Source: a virus | DNA: 20,533 nucleotides | Reading direction: 5' to 3' (one strand) | IMG/VR virus record: IMGVR_UViG_3300009169_000126 | Coordinates: 1 to 20,533 of that record | In this document: positions 16,207 to 20,533 of the stretch, one piece after another | Layout of the letters: every line of letters begins with the position of its first letter | Numbering within the stretch: position 1 is the first letter of the stretch | Position numbers and translations under genes: made by a program | Notes under the pieces: model-generated | Database searches by the model: none | Told to the model about the DNA's origin: nothing | Seen by the model: the letters and a program-made list of their open reading frames with translations, nothing else

Positions 16207-16560
16207 ATGCCAGCAGAGTATTATAAGGTTTTAGGACAAGCCGCTCCAAATGCTACAACAGAAACAACTTTGTATGATTGTCCGAGTGGATATAATGCAG
16301 TAGGTTCGAGCATTGTTGTTTGTAATAGGGCGAACACGGACACTACATTCAGGATTTCTGTTTCGGTTGGTGGAGGGGCGACAGCAAATAAAGATTATTT
16401 GTATTACGATGTTCCAATTTCTGCAAACGATACATTCATTGCTACAATCGGGATTACATTGTACGAGGATGATATTGTTCGGGTATATGCTGGAAGTGCA
16501 AATCTTTCATTTACTTTATTTGGGAGCGAGATAGATTATTACTTCTCGACATATATCTGA
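16207..16560 (+). CDS. Small beta-rich virion structural protein
   Basis: A 117-residue protein starting directly after the spike stop codon, behind GGGAGGC. The sequence is almost all beta-strand-like: YYKVLGQAAPNATTETTLYD, then VGSSIVVCNRANTDTTFRISV, a Gly/Ala turn, KDYLYYDVPISANDTFIATI, and a final strand NLSFTLFGSEI. This pattern (strand, CNR turn, YYDVPI, then strand) is familiar from small proteins encoded beside phage tail fibres and likely forms one beta-sandwich. No enzymatic motif is visible. It may decorate the spike or another part of the virion, which is inferred from context. Confidence 0.6.
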   Translation: MPAEYYKVLGQAAPNATTETTLYDCPSGYNAVGSSIVVCNRANTDTTFRISVSVGGGATANKDYLYYDVPISANDTFIATIGITLYEDDIVRVYAGSANLSFTLFGSEIDYYFSTYI

Positions 16561-16961
16561 TGATTGTATCTCCAATTAGATTTGTAAAGTTTCTTGATGG
16601 GGAAAAGGGATACGAGACTATCCAGGTTATATGCGATAACTGCGGTCAAGAATTTTTTGGTTCGTTATCGGATATGACGGAGCAAAAGGTATCCGATAAA
16701 GAGTATAAGCATACTATTCATCACGAAATAGGATTTAAATGTAAATTCTGTCAAGAGTTTGTTTTCTTTTTTTACGAGACTGATTCTCAAAAAGAAAAGC
16801 GAGATAAAGTGAAAAAGGATAAATCTCCAAACAAGAAAAAGGTCGAAGATTTTCTTGGAATCGAATATGCGAATCAACTCAGAAGGAATTTTCGTGATAT
16901 GCAGGAGATATTAGCAACTGGCGACATATTTAGTGATCCAGAGAGGAAAATAAACAAATGA
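16560..16961 (+). CDS. Zinc-ribbon-like protein of unknown function
   Basis: A 133-residue protein with two CxxC knuckles: CDNC at residues 25-28 and CKFC at 61-64. The 32-residue spacing is compatible with a zinc ribbon. Both knuckles sit after beta strands (ETIQVICDNCGQEFFG and HHEIGFKCKFCQEFVFFF). The C-terminal half is very Lys-rich (EKRDKVKKDKSPNKKK) and then helical (YANQLRRNFRDMQEIL). It starts in a TGATG overlap and its stop overlaps the next ATG by 2 bases. The combination of zinc ribbon and basic tail suggests nucleic-acid or protein binding, which is unexpected between two structural proteins. It could be a regulator of late expression or a host-takeover factor. No family is recognised. 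Confidence 0.55.
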   Translation: MIVSPIRFVKFLDGEKGYETIQVICDNCGQEFFGSLSDMTEQKVSDKEYKHTIHHEIGFKCKFCQEFVFFFYETDSQKEKRDKVKKDKSPNKKKVEDFLGIEYANQLRRNFRDMQEILATGDIFSDPERKINK

Positions 16962-17551
16962 GTCAAGGGTTTGCAAAACTTTCGGGGCTTATCCGTAACT
17001 ATTTCTACAACGGTACGAACTGGTACGAAGCCAGAATGGATGTTCAGACCAGGGCGTTAATTACGATTGATTACGAACATCACGAGGTACACGCCGGAAG
17101 TCATTTTATTTATTATGACTATGATGCAGATGTTGATACTGCCGGTCCAAAATATTATAGGTTAACAACGCCTGATACAACAAAATGGATTCATATGCAA
17201 TTTGTCTTGCAGTCTGAGGGGGCTGGCACATGGCAGTTATTCGAGAATCCAACTGTCAATGCCGCTGGAACTACTGCTACGACATTCAACAATGATCGAA
17301 ATTCTGCTACTGCTGCTGGATTGGTTGTTGCATATGATGCTACGTCAACTGCCGATGGAACACAGATAAAAATTTGGAGAACGGGAAGCGGGACAAATGC
17401 ACCGAGTAGAGCCGGGACAGAATCGAGATCGAGCGTAGAATTGATATTGAAACAAAACGAGGATTATTTCCTGAAATTCACGCCTGATTCGGATAATTGC
17501 AAGACAAAGGTCGAGATGCTTTGGTATGAGCATACAAATAAAGGTGTTTAG
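16958..17551 (+). CDS. Beta-sandwich-like virion structural protein
   Basis: A 197-residue protein preceded by AGAGGA, overlapping the previous gene by 4 nt. Visible features are an N-terminal strand region, HHEVHAGSHFIYYDYDADV (about 46-64), TPDTTKWIHMQFVLQSEGAGTW, a Thr/Ala-rich turn, TTFNNDRNSATAAGLVVA (about 107-124), and a C-terminal VEMLWYEHTNK strand. I associate this pattern with phage beta-sandwich proteins encoded among tail-fibre genes that often form a decoration. No enzymatic motif is seen. It is the last gene of the tail-tip block before an 82-nt gap. Confidence 0.6.
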   Translation: MSQGFAKLSGLIRNYFYNGTNWYEARMDVQTRALITIDYEHHEVHAGSHFIYYDYDADVDTAGPKYYRLTTPDTTKWIHMQFVLQSEGAGTWQLFENPTVNAAGTTATTFNNDRNSATAAGLVVAYDATSTADGTQIKIWRTGSGTNAPSRAGTESRSSVELILKQNEDYFLKFTPDSDNCKTKVEMLWYEHTNKGV

Positions 17552-17570
17552 TTTGGCTAAAAATAAGCAG

Positions 17571-17599
17571 TTGAGCGGAATCATTAATAATTCTATCTG
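17571..17599 (+). promoter_or_regulatory. Possible weak promoter before the lysis cassette
   Basis: The 82-nt gap holds TTGAGC (17571-17576), a 17-nt spacer and TATCTG (17594-17599). This is a plausible but weak sigma-70 arrangement. The spacer contains the imperfect palindrome GAATCATTAATAATTC (17578-17593). A strong AAAGGAG (17622-17628) follows for the next gene. Confidence 0.25.
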
Positions 17600-17633
17600 T
17601 TTGATTGCGGTATATTTATAGAAAGGAGTCCTT

Positions 17634-17972
17634 ATGAGCGGGTGGCTTGTTTTTAATTTTGTCGTCTCCGTGTTGGTAATACTATCAGCTTCTGTTTATG
17701 TTGTTGAAGTAATTCGGAACAGGAAGAGTCATGTGAAATGCACGTCTCGCGATCGTTCTTATTTTTTTGTAAAGCTCGGATATATTATTTCTTTTGCGAT
17801 ATACGGATATGGAGTTTACCGAGCAATTATAGGAGACCCAATTAATCGTATAGCACAAGTAGAGTCCGTCTCATTGATCCTTGTTACTGTGTTGTTTGCC
17901 AATATTTCAAGCCTGCTTCGAAACAACATAATAAGGCTGTATAAAATCAAGGAGACCGATGGATGCAACTGA
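17634..17972 (+). CDS. Three-helix membrane protein, putative holin-type lysis protein
   Basis: A 112-residue protein behind a strong AAAGGAG site (17622-17628). It has three hydrophobic stretches: about residues 3-27 (FNFVVSVLVILSASVYVVEV), 46-66 (VKLGYIISFAIYGYGVYRAI) and 78-97 (VSLILVTVLFANISSLL). A basic loop (IRNRKSHVKCTSRDR) sits between helices 1 and 2, and the end is basic. Three helices just upstream of an endolysin fit a holin, though phage holins are too diverse to prove this by sequence. It overlaps the next gene by 14 nt, so the two are probably co-translated. Confidence 0.55.
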   Translation: MSGWLVFNFVVSVLVILSASVYVVEVIRNRKSHVKCTSRDRSYFFVKLGYIISFAIYGYGVYRAIIGDPINRIAQVESVSLILVTVLFANISSLLRNNIIRLYKIKETDGCN

Positions 17973-18411
17973 AACGCTTGTATTGGTTGGCGCAGCGATT
18001 TCCGTTATTTCGAGTGCAACTGGTATTATCTTGGATACACTCAGGCAAAAGAGGGAATCAAGGACTGCTTATGTAAGTGAAAAGATTGAGTTAGGTCAAG
18101 CTACTCTTGACAAAGATCGTTTAGATATGATCGATATGACTCAGACTGCTATCCAGAATATTGGGCAATATTCGGATATTGACCAGAGAATAAGAGAAAG
18201 TTTTAGATCAGAGATCGAGTCGATGGCTGGAAGGTATGAGAAATTATTTCAGGAATATGAGCAGTATCGAGCGATTTGCAGACAGTCGAAAGCTGACGTA
18301 TCTGAGGTATTTGAGAGTATCGAAGTTCTCGTTTGCGAAAATATGGAAAATGGAAGCAAGAAAGAATTAGTGAAGTTGTTGAATAAAGCCAGGAGAGACC
18401 TGGACATTTAG
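17959..18411 (+). CDS. Membrane-anchored coiled-coil protein in the lysis cassette
   Basis: A 150-residue protein starting inside the previous gene, with AAGGAG at 17949-17954. One N-terminal transmembrane segment (about 6-25, TLVLVGAAISVISSATGIIL) is followed by a basic stop-transfer (RQKRESR). A long charged, helical region (about 35-140) with coiled-coil character follows. It shows no lipobox or signal cleavage site. The topology resembles a holin partner or antiholin, or a single-helix anchor with a large helical domain. An i-spanin-like arrangement is also conceivable but would be unusual in a monoderm host. Its place between the three-helix protein and the GH25 endolysin supports a lysis function. 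Confidence 0.5.
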   Translation: MDATETLVLVGAAISVISSATGIILDTLRQKRESRTAYVSEKIELGQATLDKDRLDMIDMTQTAIQNIGQYSDIDQRIRESFRSEIESMAGRYEKLFQEYEQYRAICRQSKADVSEVFESIEVLVCENMENGSKKELVKLLNKARRDLDI

Positions 18412-18421
18412 GAGAAATATT

Positions 18422-19372
18422 ATGAGCTTAGTCCATCCGGCTTATCCAATTGGTGGGTGTGATATATCAAGTTGGCAAGTGCCGATTCGATATGACGAAT
18501 TATATGCGAAGATAAATTTCATTTTACTGCGTGCCGGTCATCCATTTCTACGTCCTGATTGGGAAGATGATACGTTTCAGCGATCCAGGCGAGAAGCGGA
18601 GTCTGTTCAGCTTCCGTGGGGAAGCTACTGGTATTTGGAGCATGAAGTTGATCCGGAAGCTCAGGCCAGGGCATACATCGAGTTTCTTGGAAATAAAATG
18701 GGGGATATTGGTGCATATCTTGATCTTGAAGATCGTACAATCAACGGAGTGAAATACGTCTTAACTGCGGCAAACAAGACTCTGCATACTCAAAATGCAA
18801 TAAAGTTTTTGAAGATCGTGGACGCAAAGCTTCAATCGTCTGGATCGAAGCAGAGGTATTGCGGGATTTATTCGAATTCGTATTGGAATGAATTTATTTA
18901 TCACTCTCAGATTCCAAATTTAAAAGAAAGATGGGTATGGCAGGCTCAGTATTTCAATAATTGGCCGATGCCGAAGCCAACTATGAAGTTGAATGGAATG
19001 GCGAGTACATCATTCTGGCAGTTTACTGATGAGGGGAGCAATCCGCACAATAAGGGTGGGAACGGGAAACAATGGGGAGTTGGATCATTCGGGCTGGATA
19101 TGAATGCTTATCTTGGAAGTGCAAAAGAGTTTGAGTTGAAGTTCGGGATAAAGCCCAAAGAAGTTTTGATTCTCCCTACCGCTTGTAAGCCGTTTCAATC
19201 TGGCTACAATATTCGGGCAAAGCCTTCGGAATTATCACTTTCAGTTGCTTCTACTCGTTATGCTGCGCCCATTGAAGTGATGGGAGAGACGGTTGACGAG
19301 AAAAATGCCTGTTGGTATCAGCTTGGAAAGGGAATGTGGATACACGGCAGTCTGGTAAGTTTAGTATTATAG
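18422..19372 (+). CDS. GH25 family endolysin (lysozyme) with C-terminal SH3-like domain
   Basis: A 316-residue protein with an N-terminal glycoside hydrolase family 25 domain (about 10-240) that cleaves the MurNAc-GlcNAc bond of peptidoglycan. Visible motifs are GCDISSWQ (D14) at the start, and GAYLDLED with the D101-x-E103 pair, typical of the GH25 catalytic site. Later blocks are YCGIYSNSYW (about 145-154), SFWQFTDEG and GLDMNAYLG near the end of the barrel. A smaller C-terminal region (about 250-316), CKPFQSGYNIRAKPS and WYQLGKGMWIHG, looks like an SH3-type cell-wall-binding domain. No signal peptide is present, so export would need a holin, which fits the two upstream membrane proteins. 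AGGAG lies 7 nt before ATG 18422. Confidence 0.9.
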   Translation: MSLVHPAYPIGGCDISSWQVPIRYDELYAKINFILLRAGHPFLRPDWEDDTFQRSRREAESVQLPWGSYWYLEHEVDPEAQARAYIEFLGNKMGDIGAYLDLEDRTINGVKYVLTAANKTLHTQNAIKFLKIVDAKLQSSGSKQRYCGIYSNSYWNEFIYHSQIPNLKERWVWQAQYFNNWPMPKPTMKLNGMASTSFWQFTDEGSNPHNKGGNGKQWGVGSFGLDMNAYLGSAKEFELKFGIKPKEVLILPTACKPFQSGYNIRAKPSELSLSVASTRYAAPIEVMGETVDEKNACWYQLGKGMWIHGSLVSLVL

Positions 19373-19383
19373 GAGTGTGAAAT

Positions 19384-20163
19384 ATGGGAACACCTTCAAC
19401 GCCTGTTGAGTTTGTAAAGAAATTACCTGGGGGCGGGCTTCAAAGAGTAGGGAATGAAGTTACAATCGCTGGAAGTGGTGGAGGGGGAATTAATGTAATT
19501 GTTATCGATCCAATTCCGGCTGGAAATAACAATATTGGCGATGTAGATGTAGCCAGCTTGCCGAACACCGTTCTTGCTGGAATGGCGTCTCTTCCTACTG
19601 GGACGAATAATATCGGAGATGTGGACATTGCCAGTATCGCGGCGGGAGAAACTCACATCGGCTCTGTTGGTGGGAATATGGCAAAAGTTTCCGTTGAGAT
19701 GACCAGACCTGCTGATACAACTGCTTATGGGGTTGGGGATGTTGTCTCGAATTCAACGGTTACAACAACTTTGATGGAGTTTGCCAACCTTACTAGGGTC
19801 AACGCTGGATCAGGGTATCTGGTTCGAGTGAATTTGTTCACGGACAAGAAATCTATTGTGCCTAGAATGAGGATTCACTTGTTCAATGTCAATACTCCGA
19901 CTGTTGCAGTTGATAATGCTCAGATGAAGTTATTGTACGCTGATGCGGCAAAGTATATTGGGTTTATTGATTTACCGGCGATGACTACGCCTGTTGATAC
20001 TGCAAACTCAACGTGGAGTTATGCAGACAATGATACGCTTCGCAAGGCGGTTATGTCTGCTATTGGATCAAGGTCAATCTTTGCCATGATGGAAGCGTTA
20101 GATGCTTTCACTCCTGCATCTGCACAAAAGTTTACTCTTTCGATCACGTTGGAGAATAACTAA
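19384..20163 (+). CDS. Fibre-like structural protein with IGDVD repeats
   Basis: A 259-residue protein with an AGGAG site (19371-19375). The N-terminus is short and charged, with a Gly-rich stretch (GSGGGG, about 31-36). Then come near-repeats: IPAGNNNIGDVDVASL (about 44-59), LPTGTNNIGDVDIASI (about 70-85) and IAAGETHIGSVGG, an N-I-G-D-V-D pattern that suggests a repetitive fibre shaft. The C-terminal part (about 100-259) is beta-rich. It begins TRPADTTAYGVGDVVS, a pattern common in phage tail and head-fibre proteins, and contains RMRIHLFN and a final KFTLSITLEN strand. It is encoded after the lysozyme, so it is likely a second set of fibre genes. No enzymatic motif is seen. Confidence 0.6.
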   Translation: MGTPSTPVEFVKKLPGGGLQRVGNEVTIAGSGGGGINVIVIDPIPAGNNNIGDVDVASLPNTVLAGMASLPTGTNNIGDVDIASIAAGETHIGSVGGNMAKVSVEMTRPADTTAYGVGDVVSNSTVTTTLMEFANLTRVNAGSGYLVRVNLFTDKKSIVPRMRIHLFNVNTPTVAVDNAQMKLLYADAAKYIGFIDLPAMTTPVDTANSTWSYADNDTLRKAVMSAIGSRSIFAMMEALDAFTPASAQKFTLSITLENN

Positions 20164-20533
20164 TGCCGCTCATAGCTCCTAGTAGGATTAGGGAGCTAAC
20201 ACTCAATCCTGCTCAGATAAAGTATCTGTTAGATGACCAGTTCTCGGATACTAGAATTGCGGGATTAGTGAATGGTACTCCGGCTGTTCCTGGGCCTGGA
20301 ACCAGGAACATAGTAGAAACCGCAGGAACAATTAGCATAGGTTCTGGAAGAGCAGTCATAGATGGAGCAAGCGCAAGTTATAGTACTCCTGTTTTGCATT
20401 ACGGATTATATGCCAGGACTAGCGGAAGGATATTTATTTTCAATGTTACTGGAAATTCTGCTACAGGCCCTCATTTTGGATTAAATACAGCAATAACGAG
20501 CTGGCACTTGGGACAACATATTTTTGCATGGGA
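20163..20533 (+). CDS. Beta-rich fibre or tip protein (partial, cut by window end)
   Basis: An open frame from ATG 20163, which shares one base with the previous stop (TAATG), to the window edge with no stop. About 123 residues are visible: a short N-terminal segment (ELTLNPAQIKYLLDDQFSD), a Gly/Pro linker (NGTPAVPGPGTRN) and then strand-rich sequence (HYGLYARTSGRIFIFNVTG). The layout resembles a fibre or tip protein with a C-terminal jelly-roll-like domain. The remainder lies outside the window, so the call is tentative. Confidence 0.5.
   Translation, partial: MPLIAPSRIRELTLNPAQIKYLLDDQFSDTRIAGLVNGTPAVPGPGTRNIVETAGTISIGSGRAVIDGASASYSTPVLHYGLYARTSGRIFIFNVTGNSATGPHFGLNTAITSWHLGQHIFAW

Noticed and set aside
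1-20533. tRNA genes, CRISPR arrays, insertion sequences and attachment sites
   Set aside because: No cloverleaf-like sequence, spaced direct repeats, transposase or integrase motif was seen on reading the window; almost all sequence is covered by tail and lysis genes.

Overview
The window is a tightly packed, single-strand (all +) block of late genes from a tailed bacteriophage or prophage with a long non-contractile tail (siphovirus morphotype). The tape-measure gene, Dit-type distal tail gene, gp37-like tail gene, GH25 lysozyme and neighbours follow the usual Caudoviricetes order. Genes abut or overlap (ATGA, TGATG, TAATG junctions), and many have conventional AGGAGG-type ribosome binding sites, so the host is a bacterium using Shine-Dalgarno initiation. 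Composition is moderately AT-rich. A GH25 muramidase is common in phages of monoderm hosts, but the host cannot be fixed from this window. Capsid, terminase, replication, integrase and repressor genes are not present, so lytic versus temperate cannot be decided.

Layout. 1-92: 3' end of an upstream gene. 79-417: small DUF1360-like membrane protein. 414-2399: head-tail interface (Cys-rich putative connector, HK97 gp10-like neck protein, small unknown protein). 2413-3864: probable tail tube protein fused to an Asp-box beta-propeller. 3865-3985: 121-nt gap holding a long RNA hairpin. 3986-4802: tail assembly chaperone pair, probably joined by a +1 or -2 programmed frameshift. 4809-10187: 1792-residue tape measure protein. 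10189-11160: distal tail protein. 11193-12185: tip/baseplate protein with a probable C-terminal jelly roll. 12185-12364: tiny protein with a Tat-type signal. 12365-13555: gp37-like tail protein. 13555-16206: tail spike with two tandem beta-helix-like domains. 16207-17551: two small structural proteins flanking a zinc-ribbon protein. 17634-19372: lysis cassette (two small membrane proteins and a GH25 lysozyme). 19384 to the end: more fibre-like proteins, the last cut by the window edge.

The genes fit one job. Neck proteins close the head, the tube polymerises along the tape measure with chaperone help, and Dit/gp37/tip/spike proteins build the host-recognition end. The lysis genes release progeny. 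Fibre-type genes on both sides of the lysis cassette suggest an elaborate adhesion apparatus.

The least ordinary elements are: the tube/beta-propeller fusion; the Tat-signal micro-protein inside the tail-tip operon; an identical 19-bp palindrome at two sites about 10.8 kb apart; the structured RNA after the tube gene; the non -1 frameshift in the chaperone pair; and the tandemly duplicated spike domain.
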